Source: JAVVHH01 sp965276815 (GTDB taxonomy: Bacteria > Pseudomonadota > Alphaproteobacteria > Acetobacterales > Acetobacteraceae). From it: 64,000 bases of DNA. The position numbers were made by a program, and so were the translations under genes. The notes beneath the pieces were generated by a model. It did not search any database. It saw nothing but the letters and a program-made list of their open reading frames with translations, and was not told where the DNA came from. The DNA lies in the NCBI GenBank assembly GCA_965276815.1, contig CBDIBE010000010.1, positions 248,001 to 312,000 of the forward strand, written 5' to 3'. Positions 34,792-42,476 of the stretch are shown piece after piece; position 1 is the first letter of the stretch, and every line of letters starts with the position of its first letter.

Positions 34792-36332
34792 CACGCGGTC
34801 CCCGCGCACGGCCCGGACAGCAGCACGTCATACTCCGCCATCGTCGGCAGCGGCCGGTCGTAACGGGCGAGGTCGCCGACATCGATCGCAGCAGGCTGGC
34901 TTTTGCGCAGCCCGGCCTCGGTCAGCAGATAGCGCACCGCCGCGACATCGCACGCGCCGAGCGACACCGCCGTGGTGATCGCGACGCGCAGCGCGTCATG
35001 ACCGAACTCCCGAGCCAAACCGACCACCGCCACCATCGCGCGGGTGCCGTTCTGCTTGCCGTGCCGGGTCAGCAGCCGTTCCCAGAGCTCGTCATAGCAA
35101 GGTGGCCAGCGACCGGCCGCGCGCATCTGGGCGAGTGGTTTGGATCCGGCAAACGCACCAGGCTTGTGGCTCAGCACGTCGAGGTAATGCTCCAGGTCCA
35201 GCACCTGCTGACGCCGCCGATGGCAGCGCTCGTGCCGGGCAACCCGGCGGCCAGAATGCCAGATCTCAACGTGCAGCGGGTACACGCGCGCTTCCACCCG
35301 GCTGCCCGCGCGCAGCGGCACCGAGTAGGCGTTGGTCTTGACCAGCACACAGCCCTGCTTGTCCACCAGCGGAAACGTCACGTCCGCCAGGTCGAACCCG
35401 TCCGGATGGCGCGCCGTCAGATGATCGCGCTCGACCACCATCGCCACACCGACCGGCTCCGAGCGCCCGTCCAGGATCCGCGCCTCATCCGCGCGGCAGC
35501 CCGTCAGCAAAAACGCATTCAGCGCATCGAGGTCGGCGATATCAGGCACTGGCACGAGGTGATTGCGACGGAAATAGCCACCCTCGCCCTCAATGCCACC
35601 TTTCTCATGACCCTCGCCGGGGGTGCAGAACTCTGCCGCAAAGCGCCAATGCGAGCGGAACGCCACGAACCGGACCGTCTCCTCGCGCCGGTGACCACGC
35701 AGGATCTTGCGCACCGCGCTGGCCAGATTGTCGTAACGCAGTAGTCGGAACACGCCGCCGAAATAGGCGAACGCGTGCTCATGCGCTTCGAGAAACGCTT
35801 GCTGCGTCGCGTGCAGATAGGCGCGGTGGAACGCAGCCCCGCTCGCCATCGATCGCATCGCGAACACCTGCAGGCGCGTCCGCTCGCCACCGAGATCGGC
35901 CCAGGCCTCATACCAATCCACCTGCGCCTCATGGCCCAACGCGTAGCTCTGCGGCACGAAAGTCTCGCGCTTCACCAGCCCCAGCGCGCGCTTGCGGGCG
36001 CGAACGTGATTGCGCACCGTCGACTCCGCGACCGCGGCATCGGGGAACTCCGTCAGCAGCCGGCGATAGATCCGCCGCGCCGTATGTCGCTGCTTGCGCG
36101 GAGCCCGACGATCCTCGTCAAGCACCTGGTCGATGAACGCCGCGACCGCGTCCAGCTTCGGTTTGACCCGGGCCGGATAACGACGACGCGCCGGCAGCGC
36201 GTCGGCGATCGCCTGCCGCACCATCCGACGGTGCACGCCAAATTTCGCCGCCACACCGGCGATCGTGCCGACACCAAACTCATGCTCCTGACGAAGCTGC
36301 TCGAACAATTCCACTTTGGCGTTCCAATCCAC
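34791..36332 (-). CDS. istA: IS21-family transposase IstA, element no. 2
   Basis: This 513-residue protein is full length. It has an N-terminal VGTIAGVAAKFGVHRRMVRQ helix-turn-helix, and a DDE core with ALGHEAQVDWYEAWADLGGE, FRLLRYDNLASAVRKILRGH and the EGEGGYFRRNHLVPVPD region. The C-terminal domain ends near LPTMAEYDVLLSG. No lesion is visible, so element no. 2 is probably still mobile. Confidence 0.93.
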   Translation of the reverse strand: MDWNAKVELFEQLRQEHEFGVGTIAGVAAKFGVHRRMVRQAIADALPARRRYPARVKPKLDAVAAFIDQVLDEDRRAPRKQRHTARRIYRRLLTEFPDAAVAESTVRNHVRARKRALGLVKRETFVPQSYALGHEAQVDWYEAWADLGGERTRLQVFAMRSMASGAAFHRAYLHATQQAFLEAHEHAFAYFGGVFRLLRYDNLASAVRKILRGHRREETVRFVAFRSHWRFAAEFCTPGEGHEKGGIEGEGGYFRRNHLVPVPDIADLDALNAFLLTGCRADEARILDGRSEPVGVAMVVERDHLTARHPDGFDLADVTFPLVDKQGCVLVKTNAYSVPLRAGSRVEARVYPLHVEIWHSGRRVARHERCHRRRQQVLDLEHYLDVLSHKPGAFAGSKPLAQMRAAGRWPPCYDELWERLLTRHGKQNGTRAMVAVVGLAREFGHDALRVAITTAVSLGACDVAAVRYLLTEAGLRKSQPAAIDVGDLARYDRPLPTMAEYDVLLSGPCAGTA

Positions 36333-36513
36333 TCCGAGCCCCCCGGCAGAATCAGGGAAACCCTAGGTTGAGGGACGGCAGGTGGGCCAAAATCCGTCAG
36401 CACTCTGGGCCAACATTCGGTAGCAAAGCCACCAGTGGGCGACACCACCGTTTTGCGGCCCGGCCGCCGTCGGATTGTGAGCGGAACGCGCACGGTGATG
36501 CTGGCCGCTCCGC

Positions 36514-37866
36514 TCACGCCGCCTCGCTTATGACCGGCGGCGTAGTCGGTCTCAGGTCCCGCACCAAGCTGGCCAAACCATCCACCCGGAGTCGGATGTC
36601 GGCGCCCTCGGGCCCGACCTCCACCCGTTCGACCAGGAGGCGCACGATCCGCGCCTGCTCAGCCGGGAACAACTCGTCCCACAGCGGGTCCAGGTTGCCG
36701 AGGGCGTCTTGGACCTCCGCCTCGGTCAGGTCTGACACCTCGGCCCGCGCCGCCGCCCACGTGCCGACGATGATCTCCGGTTGGCGCAACAGCGCCCGGA
36801 CCTGGTCCACGACCGCAGCCTCGATCTCCGCCGCAGACACCCGGCGCACCAGGCCGGTGTCAGCCGTGTCCGTCACTTTCAGCGCCGACTGACTGACGTA
36901 ATAGCGATAGAGCCGTCCACGCCGGCGCGTGTGGGTGGGCGACAATGCGCGCCCGTCCACCCCGAAGATAAGCCGCTTCAGCAAGGCCGGGCTTTGGCTG
37001 CGATTCTTGTTGGCCCGAGCGCGGGGGCTCTCTTGCAAAGCGTCGTGCACCCGGTCCCACGGCTCCTGCGAGATGATCGCCTGATGCTCGCCGCGATGGA
37101 TCTGGCCTTTGTGTGCGGCTGCACCAACGTAGGTCGGGTTGTTCAGCAGCTTGTAGATGTCACCCTTGTTCAGAAGCCGGCCCGTTTTGCTGGTGACACC
37201 TTCCTGCTGCAGCGCTTTGGCCAGAGCCGTGCCGGAGCCCAGCTCGGCGATCCCCTCGAACACCCGCCGCACTGTTGCCGCCTCGGCCTTGTTGACCACC
37301 AGCTTGCGGTCGCGCACGTCGTAACCGAGCGGGACCCTGCCGCCCATCCACATGCCGCGGGCGCGCGAGGCGGCGAACTTGTCGCGGATACGCTCACCGA
37401 TTACCTCGCGCTCGAACTGGGCGAAGCTGAGCAGGATGTTGAGCGTCAGCCGGCCCATACTGGTCGTCGTGTTGAAGCTCTGGGTCACGCTGACGAACGT
37501 CACCCCGTGCGCGTCGAACACTTCGACCAGCTTGGCAAAGTCCATGAGCGCGCGGCTGAGGCGGTCGATCTTGTAGACGACCACGACGTCGACCTGATCG
37601 AGCTCAATGTCGGCGAGCAACCGGCGCAGGGCAGGGCGGTCCAGCGTGGCCCCCGTGAAGCCGCCATCGTCGTAGCGGTCCTCAACCAGAACCCATCCCT
37701 CTGCCCGCTGCGACAGCACGTAAGCCTCACAGGCGTCGCGCTGGGCATCAAGGGTGTTGAACTCGCGGTCGAGGCCCTCCTCGGTGCTCTTTGGCGTGTA
37801 GACCGCGCATCGGAGCTTTTTGACGGAAGCCGGGATTGCCGTCCCGAGAGGCTGACGCCGGCTCAT
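36514..37866 (-). CDS. Large serine recombinase with altered active-site motif
   Basis: 450 residues from the ATG at 37866, which overlaps the DUF2924 stop (ATGA). The resolvase domain reads RCAVYTPKSTEEGLDREFNT, then AYVLSQRAEGW, DDGGFTGATLDRPALRRLL, VVVVYKIDRLSRALMDFAKL and TLNILLSFAQFEREVIGERI. The recombinase domain (VPLGYDVRDRKLVVNKAEAA) and a C-terminal region lacking an obvious Cys4 zinc ribbon follow. In the catalytic box the usual YxRxS is YTPKS: Pro25 replaces the conserved Arg two residues before Ser27. That Arg is part of the resolvase active site, so activity may be impaired. Confidence 0.9.
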   Translation of the reverse strand: MSRRQPLGTAIPASVKKLRCAVYTPKSTEEGLDREFNTLDAQRDACEAYVLSQRAEGWVLVEDRYDDGGFTGATLDRPALRRLLADIELDQVDVVVVYKIDRLSRALMDFAKLVEVFDAHGVTFVSVTQSFNTTTSMGRLTLNILLSFAQFEREVIGERIRDKFAASRARGMWMGGRVPLGYDVRDRKLVVNKAEAATVRRVFEGIAELGSGTALAKALQQEGVTSKTGRLLNKGDIYKLLNNPTYVGAAAHKGQIHRGEHQAIISQEPWDRVHDALQESPRARANKNRSQSPALLKRLIFGVDGRALSPTHTRRRGRLYRYYVSQSALKVTDTADTGLVRRVSAAEIEAAVVDQVRALLRQPEIIVGTWAAARAEVSDLTEAEVQDALGNLDPLWDELFPAEQARIVRLLVERVEVGPEGADIRLRVDGLASLVRDLRPTTPPVISEAA

Positions 37867-38336
37867 AGTGTGCCTTGGCCCTTGAGGCCGAAGAAGGTCC
37901 AGCCGTTCCACCGCGTGCCAGTAATGGCGCGCGCGATCGCCGAGAGTGATCGATACGGCCGGCCCTCCCACTCGAAGCCGTCGGCCAGCACGGTCACGGC
38001 GTGTTCGATCCCGCCGTACTCGCGCAGTAGCCGCGTCCCGGCGAGCGGGCGGCTGTCGGCGCGGATGCGGCGGAGCACGATGTTGCCGCCGTCCAGTTGT
38101 TCCCCAAGCGCCTCCAAGCGGGCCCGAGTCTCAGCTTTGAGACCACCGTAGGCAAGTTCCTGAATGCGGTAAGCGAGCCGGCTCTGCAGATAGGGCCGAT
38201 TGCCCGGCGGCGGCTCTTTGCCGAACAACTCGCGCCATTGCTGCTTCAGCTCGGGCGTAGGCGTGTTTCTCAGGGCGGCAACTCGGCTCAGCACGTCCGC
38301 GGGCGGGATTGCGGGCAAGATGGACTGTTCGGTCAT
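37863..38336 (-). CDS. DUF2924 family protein
   Basis: 157 residues with the DUF2924 pattern: LRNTPTPELKQQWRELFGKE near the start, SRLAYRIQELAYGGLKAETR, and a C-terminal EWEGRPYRSLSAIARAITGT followed by WNGWTFFGL. This C-terminal part resembles small DNA-binding RAMA-like domains. DUF2924 genes almost always precede a large serine recombinase, as here (ATGA overlap), and may be an accessory factor for that enzyme. Confidence 0.88.
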   Translation of the reverse strand: MTEQSILPAIPPADVLSRVAALRNTPTPELKQQWRELFGKEPPPGNRPYLQSRLAYRIQELAYGGLKAETRARLEALGEQLDGGNIVLRRIRADSRPLAGTRLLREYGGIEHAVTVLADGFEWEGRPYRSLSAIARAITGTRWNGWTFFGLKGQGTL

Positions 38337-38665
38337 GCGTGTCTCCGACGGTTGGCGTCGGCATGACCGCTCTGGTGGGCGGTGAAGTGTAGCGAAGTCT
38401 CTCCGTCAGTCCCGACCTGGGCCGCATCTGCCGCGAGTTCCTCGACAGTGCGGCATCGAAGCCGCACAAGGCCGGTCGCGAGGATGGAGCAGAGCTCGCG
38501 GAGGTGCGGTGGATGGTGAGAGCGCACTGGGCTAAACGGCGTTGGTTGCTGGGGCACACTTTCCATATACCCCCGTCGCCGGTAATCTGTTCCGCGCTGG
38601 TGCTCAATCTAGACTCGGCAACCGCCCGTGCCTACAAGGAATGTTCCACAACGGGATGGCTCGCC
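38337..38665. promoter_or_regulatory. Divergent region between recombinase cassette and winged-helix regulator
   Basis: About 330 bases separating the leftward DUF2924 cassette from a rightward regulator. It presumably holds both promoters. An in-frame extension of the regulator starts at 38504 but shows no family features. No other gene was recognised. Confidence 0.4.
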
Positions 38666-39414
38666 ATGTCTGGCGTCAACGACGCCCAGCTCCAACTGGA
38701 CCCTCAGTCCGCGATTGAGCGGTGGTGCAATAAGGAGCTTGTGGCCGAGGCTCGCAGGTTACGGGAAATCGGATCCGACGGTGTCACCCTTGCCGCTATC
38801 ATCGGCGAAGAAACGCCGAGCGATCGGGCTAACGACCCGCTCTGTCGCGTCCTCGACCAGCTCTCCGCCGAGTTGCACCCAAAGCTCCTGGATGGCGTCC
38901 TAATTGCCGCAGGCTATGTCTCCGGTGATCGACCGGACGCGCCTCGGTTTGATGTCGAGGCGAGCCGATGGAGCGTGTTGCGCATCGACTTCGAGCATTG
39001 GAGAGCGGAAGGCTCAGGTATCGGCCTGGACGATCTCCGCATCCGGGAACCCTCCCAGACCGCCAGCACCTTGCCGGCTCGTGGTTTGACGATCAAACGT
39101 CAAGCACGAAGCGTCGAGTGGAACGGCACTCGTATTCCGCTAGCGGATCAACCCTTCAGGTTGCTGCAAGTTTTGGCAGAAGCCGCCTACAACGGCTTGA
39201 ACACCGTGCTACCAAATCGCCGCATCGAAGACGCACTCTGGGGCAACTATCTTCCGAAATCCCGCCCCGTCCGGGACGTTGTTCGAGAGCTGCGTCATTC
39301 TGAGATGTCGCAATGAATGTCGAGGCAGCCGGTCGCAAGCTCGTCGTGAGCGTCCGAAGCCCTGCTAGCGGCTACAGGCTGGCACTTCGGCCAGGGGAGA
39401 TTTGCATCGACTGA
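38666..39414 (+). pseudogene. Winged-helix (OmpR/PhoB-type C-terminal domain) regulator, frameshifted near its end
   Basis: From the ATG at 38666 the protein has an N-terminal helical region of unknown family (ERWCNKELVAEARRLREIG) and a C-terminal winged helix: RSVEWNGTRIPLADQPFRLL, then RRIEDALWG and RPVRDVVRELRH. The frame ends at 39315. The next frame, from 39313, encodes NVEAAGRKLVVSVRSPASGY then RLALRP, the missing wing and final strand, to a stop at 39414. The two halves together make a normal domain, so either a frameshift mutation or a -1 slip at ATGTCGCAATGAATG separates them. No partner kinase is nearby. Confidence 0.6.
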
Positions 39415-39512
39415 ACCGGTTCCCACTCTTTCCCACGATAGTCCCACGCTAACCCCACCGAAGAGGCGGACGCGTTCGGCAGGCTAAGCCACTCATTGCG
39501 AGGGCTACGTTT

Positions 39513-40109
39513 ATGCAGCCGACGATCACCGTCACCGACCTACGCCGTGTTCTGGCCACCGCCGACCGATTTGCCGCGCGATTTTGTCGCCAGCACGCGG
39601 AACCACTACTTGACCAGGACGACGTCCGCCAGGATCTGCTGCTCGATCTGATGGTCAGAATGAGGTCGTTTGATCCGGCCCGCAGTTCGCTCCCAACGTT
39701 CGCGGGTATCTGTTTTCAGCACCGCGCTACTAGGTTGGGCGTCGTTGTCCGTCGGGATCGCCGGGCTCGGCACTCCGCGTCGCTCGACGTTGTGCTGCCC
39801 GGCCATACCGAGCTCACGCTCCTCGACATCCTCGCGGAAGACGAAGGTTACGCGGCCTGGATCGGTCAGCCGACGGACGGCTTGGCGCAACGGGTACGAG
39901 ACCTTGATCTCGACCGGGCGCTCAGCGCACTCGGTCCTGAGATTGTTCCGCTGTGCGCGGCCCTCCTCGAAGATGGCCAGGGCCGGGGTTGGGCTAGGGC
40001 CGGCCTATCCCGTACGACTTTCCACCGGCGCGTCAAAGACCTGCGTTGCCGGCTGCTCGCGGTCGGGATCGGCGGTCAGCGCGAAACAACTAGCCGAGTA
40101 GTTGGGTAG
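39513..40109 (+). CDS. Sigma-70-like (region 2/4) regulatory protein of a mobile element
   Basis: 198 residues. The N-terminal half resembles sigma region 2: RFAARFCRQHAEPLLDQDDV, RQDLLLDLMVRMRSFDPARS and FAGICFQHRATRL. The C-terminal part (LCAALLEDGQGRGWARAGLS then RTTFHRRVKDLRCRL) looks like a region 4 helix-turn-helix. Such genes accompany VapE/terminase clusters in Acetobacteraceae-type elements and probably direct transcription of the element. Promoter specificity is unknown. Confidence 0.65.
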   Translation: MQPTITVTDLRRVLATADRFAARFCRQHAEPLLDQDDVRQDLLLDLMVRMRSFDPARSSLPTFAGICFQHRATRLGVVVRRDRRARHSASLDVVLPGHTELTLLDILAEDEGYAAWIGQPTDGLAQRVRDLDLDRALSALGPEIVPLCAALLEDGQGRGWARAGLSRTTFHRRVKDLRCRLLAVGIGGQRETTSRVVG

Positions 40110-40118
40110 GTCGAGGGA

Positions 40119-40478
40119 ATGGTGTTGATCGAACCCGCGGCCCCGTGCCGCCTGCCGCTGACCGAGACCGCGTTTTGCGCCTGGGTCGGAGCTGCCAGTC
40201 CCGGCGACCAACTCGCCTATCACCGAGGCTATCTAGCAATCGATACGGGGGAGAACAGCTCCCTTGGCACGCAGGCTGAGCGACAGGAACTTCGACGTGT
40301 CGCTGATCGCGCCTGGCACCTCGCTCAGGAGGGAGCTCTACTCTTGGTCCAGCGCCGGCATAGCGATGCAGACTATAGCTACCTGGCCCTGGTGCGGTGG
40401 CGCCCTCGGGAGGCGGCCGGTGCGCTGCGGGCCGTGCTCGAGCAGGCCGGCCTCTCCGATTTTCCGGGGGCAGCATGA
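40119..40478 (+). CDS. Small conserved hypothetical protein of the phage-like element
   Basis: 119 residues, with ETAFCAWVGAASPGDQLAYH near the N-terminus, then GYLAIDTGEN and a helix-turn-helix-like RRVADRAWHLAQEGALLLVQ followed by RRHSDADYSYLALVRW. The layout is of a small wHTH-like phage protein. It sits nine bases after the sigma-like gene and overlaps the next gene by ATGA. Function not known. Confidence 0.6.
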   Translation: MVLIEPAAPCRLPLTETAFCAWVGAASPGDQLAYHRGYLAIDTGENSSLGTQAERQELRRVADRAWHLAQEGALLLVQRRHSDADYSYLALVRWRPREAAGALRAVLEQAGLSDFPGAA

Positions 40479-40687
40479 GAGATGCAGCGACCGCGGCGGC
40501 GATGTCGGATCCGGATCTCAACCACTGGTTTCGGCGACGATGGGCAGAGGTGGGGTCAGCGCGGTCTGCAGCGGACCCTGCTGCGCAAGTCGCCACTCCG
40601 GCGGTCGACGATTGTCTGAAGCTGCTAGGCCACGAATTGCTCGTGGCCTGGAGGCGTGAGCGCTCAATCCAGATGTCGGCCCGATGA
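40475..40687 (+). CDS. 70-aa hypothetical protein
   Basis: Starts at the ATG overlapping the previous stop. The sequence (RDAATAAAMSDPDLNHWFRR, then VDDCLKLLGHELLVAWRRER) is helical and basic. No family recognised. It is positioned as a coupled gene between the small hypothetical and the VapE-type gene, whose GTG start lies inside its 3' end. Confidence 0.45.
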   Translation: MRDAATAAAMSDPDLNHWFRRRWAEVGSARSAADPAAQVATPAVDDCLKLLGHELLVAWRRERSIQMSAR

Positions 40688-41070
40688 CCAGGATCTTATC
40701 GCGGACTTTGTTCCGACTAATCACCTGCGCGTCCGCGTCGCTTCTGGTGCACGGCTCTTGAGCGAGAGCGACCCGGAGCGGATCACGCTCGCTGGCCTGG
40801 CATCCCGTCCGTTGTGGGTGGCCTGGCAGACGGAGTTGCGCACCGGCGGCAAGAAACCGACCAAGGTGCCTTATGATCCGAGCACCAACGCGAAGGCAAA
40901 GGCTGACAACTCGGCGACCTGGGGTCTTAGGGACGCGGCAGTAGCTCGTGCCACGCGTCTACCCAAACCCTTCGGCGTCGGCGGGGTGGGTTTAGCAGGC
41001 TGCGGAAATTCGGCTTCCGGCGCGGAGGATAATCTGATTCGCTGTCATGGTTAAAGGCGGCGGTGTTGGG

Positions 41071-42156
41071 ATGCGCGGAACGGACGAGCAGACAGGGGCA
41101 CTGTTCAGCTATTTGAGCCCGGAAGGGCTGGTGCCGCGCGACCACCCGTTGCGATCGATCCGCTTGCTGGTGAACAAGGCGCTGGAGCAACTCTCGCCCC
41201 AGTTCGACGCGCTTTATGCCGCGAGCGGCCGGACCTCCATTGCGCCGGAGAAGCTGCTGCGCGCCCTACTGCTGCAAGCGTTCTTTGGCGTGCGTTCGGA
41301 ACGCCAACTGATGGAACAGGTCACCTACAACATGCTGTTCCGCTGGTTCATCGGCCTAGCGATGGATGCGCCAGTGTGGGACGTGACGGTATTCACCAAG
41401 AACCGCGAGCGCCTGCTGGCCGGCGACGTGGCGGTGTCGTTTCTGCTGGCCGTCATGGGCGACCCGGCCGTCAAACGTCTGCTCTCGACCGAGCACTTCT
41501 CGGTTGACGGCACCCTCATCGAGGCATGGGCATCTATAAAAAGCTTCCGGCGCAAGGACGGCCAGGACGAGCCTCCATCTGGACCCGGCCGCAACGCCGA
41601 GCGCGACTTCCGCGGCGAGAAGCGCAGCAACGAGACTCACGCGTCCACCACCGATCCCGATGCCCGGCTGTATCGTAAAGCCAACGGCCAGCCCTCACGG
41701 CTTTGCTTCATGGGGCATCTGCTGATCGAGAACCGGCACGGGCTGATCGTCGATGTCCGCACCACGCATGCGACCGGGCGGGCCGAACGCGAGGCCGCCG
41801 AGGCGATGATCGCAGCTACGGTCCGCGGGGGCCGCGCCACGCTGGGCGCGGACAAGGCGTATGACGCAGCCGAGCACGTCGCCAGGCTGCGCGCCATCGG
41901 CGTGACACCGCATGTGGCGCAGAATACGTCAGGGCGGCGTTCAGCGATTGACGGCCGGACCACCCGGCACGCGGGCTACGCTGTCAGCCAACGGCTGCGT
42001 AAGCGGATCGAGGAGCCGTTCGGCTGGATCAAAGCGGTGGCCGGATTGCGCAAGACCCGGCACCGCGGCTTGGACCGGGTTGGCTGGGTGGTGACGCTGA
42101 CGGCCGCCGCCTGCAATCTGGTGCGCTTGCCCAAGATCCTGGCGAGTGCGGCATGA
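41071..42156 (+). CDS. IS5-family transposase (intact)
   Basis: 361 residues from the ATG at 41071. It has the N-terminal LFSYLSPEGLVPRDHPLRSI and LLRALLLQAFFGVRSERQLM helices, then DDE residues: FSVDGTLIEAWASIKSFR, TLGADKAYDAAEHV, and the Y-x2-R-x3-E-x6-K signature in YAVSQRLRKRIEEPFGWIK. It ends in NLVRLPKILASAA. The ATG of the passenger gene overlaps its stop (ATGA), so both are translated from the same message. Confidence 0.94.
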   Translation: MRGTDEQTGALFSYLSPEGLVPRDHPLRSIRLLVNKALEQLSPQFDALYAASGRTSIAPEKLLRALLLQAFFGVRSERQLMEQVTYNMLFRWFIGLAMDAPVWDVTVFTKNRERLLAGDVAVSFLLAVMGDPAVKRLLSTEHFSVDGTLIEAWASIKSFRRKDGQDEPPSGPGRNAERDFRGEKRSNETHASTTDPDARLYRKANGQPSRLCFMGHLLIENRHGLIVDVRTTHATGRAEREAAEAMIAATVRGGRATLGADKAYDAAEHVARLRAIGVTPHVAQNTSGRRSAIDGRTTRHAGYAVSQRLRKRIEEPFGWIKAVAGLRKTRHRGLDRVGWVVTLTAAACNLVRLPKILASAA

Positions 42157-42476
42157 CCAAGCCTGCTCAATCCGAGGTGCTCGGACGGTGGCGGATCACC
42201 GAAATCACAGGGTGGGACGACGACTACGTCGACCTGCTCGGCCCTGGCCATATCCAGCTGGACCGCGATGGCGGCGCCATGGCGTTCGGCGTCGTCCAGA
42301 TCGGTCTAGAGTGCTGGTACAGCCAAACCGGCGTCCACTTCACTTTCCATGGCAGCGACGAGGGCACCGAGGTGTTCGGCGATGGCGACGCCGATCTCGA
42401 GCCGGATGGCACTCTCGCGGGCGAAATTCACTTCCACAACGGCGACGACATGCCTTTCATCGCCAAGCGTTGGTGA
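42153..42476 (+). CDS. Passenger gene inside the IS5 element (107 aa, unknown function)
   Basis: The protein reads EVLGRWRITEITGWDDDYVD, then LLGPGHIQLDRDGGAMAFGV, LECWYSQTGVHFTFHGSDEG and a C-terminal GEIHFHNGDDMPFIAKRW. It is beta-rich and acidic, resembling small proteins found alone in diverse bacterial genomes and annotated only as hypothetical. It is coupled to the transposase by an ATGA overlap and ends 14 bases before the right inverted repeat, so it moves with the IS. It shows no toxin, resistance or DNA-binding motif that I recognise. Confidence 0.75.
   Translation: MTKPAQSEVLGRWRITEITGWDDDYVDLLGPGHIQLDRDGGAMAFGVVQIGLECWYSQTGVHFTFHGSDEGTEVFGDGDADLEPDGTLAGEIHFHNGDDMPFIAKRW

Larger units (their letters stand above)
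33905..36431 (-). mobile_element. IS21-family element no. 2
   Basis: The left end TGGCTGTGTCTACGAATT and right end (complement of about 36415-36431, TGGCTTTGCTACCGAAT) are inverted repeats, followed by subterminal GGCCCAC repeats on both sides. A 5-bp duplication CCAGT flanks it at 33900-33904 and 36432-36436. The 2.53 kb element encodes IstA and IstB leftward and is unrelated in detail to element no. 1, whose ends and target duplication differ. Confidence 0.88.
28647..36517 (-). pseudogene. 147-aa recombinase-cassette gene split by two IS21-family insertions
   Basis: Three minus-strand pieces, 36517-36432, 33899-33598 and 28702-28647, join in frame once both IS21 elements and one copy of each target duplication are removed. 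The restored 147-residue protein starts MSGAASITVRVPL. It has an N-terminal basic segment, then VLVKALARAFRWQRMLDEGQ, ISEMARAERIERGYLGRILR (a ParB/Korb-like helix-turn-helix feel) and LALLAPGIVEAVLNGQ. It is the usual small third gene after DUF2924 and a serine recombinase; its ATG overlaps the recombinase stop. Its role may be DNA binding for the recombinase. No other lesion is present. Confidence 0.82.

Noticed and set aside
36781..38151. 456-codon plus-strand open frame antisense to the serine recombinase and DUF2924 genes
   Set aside because: Both minus-strand genes have clear family motifs and ATGA coupling; the antisense frame is a shadow.
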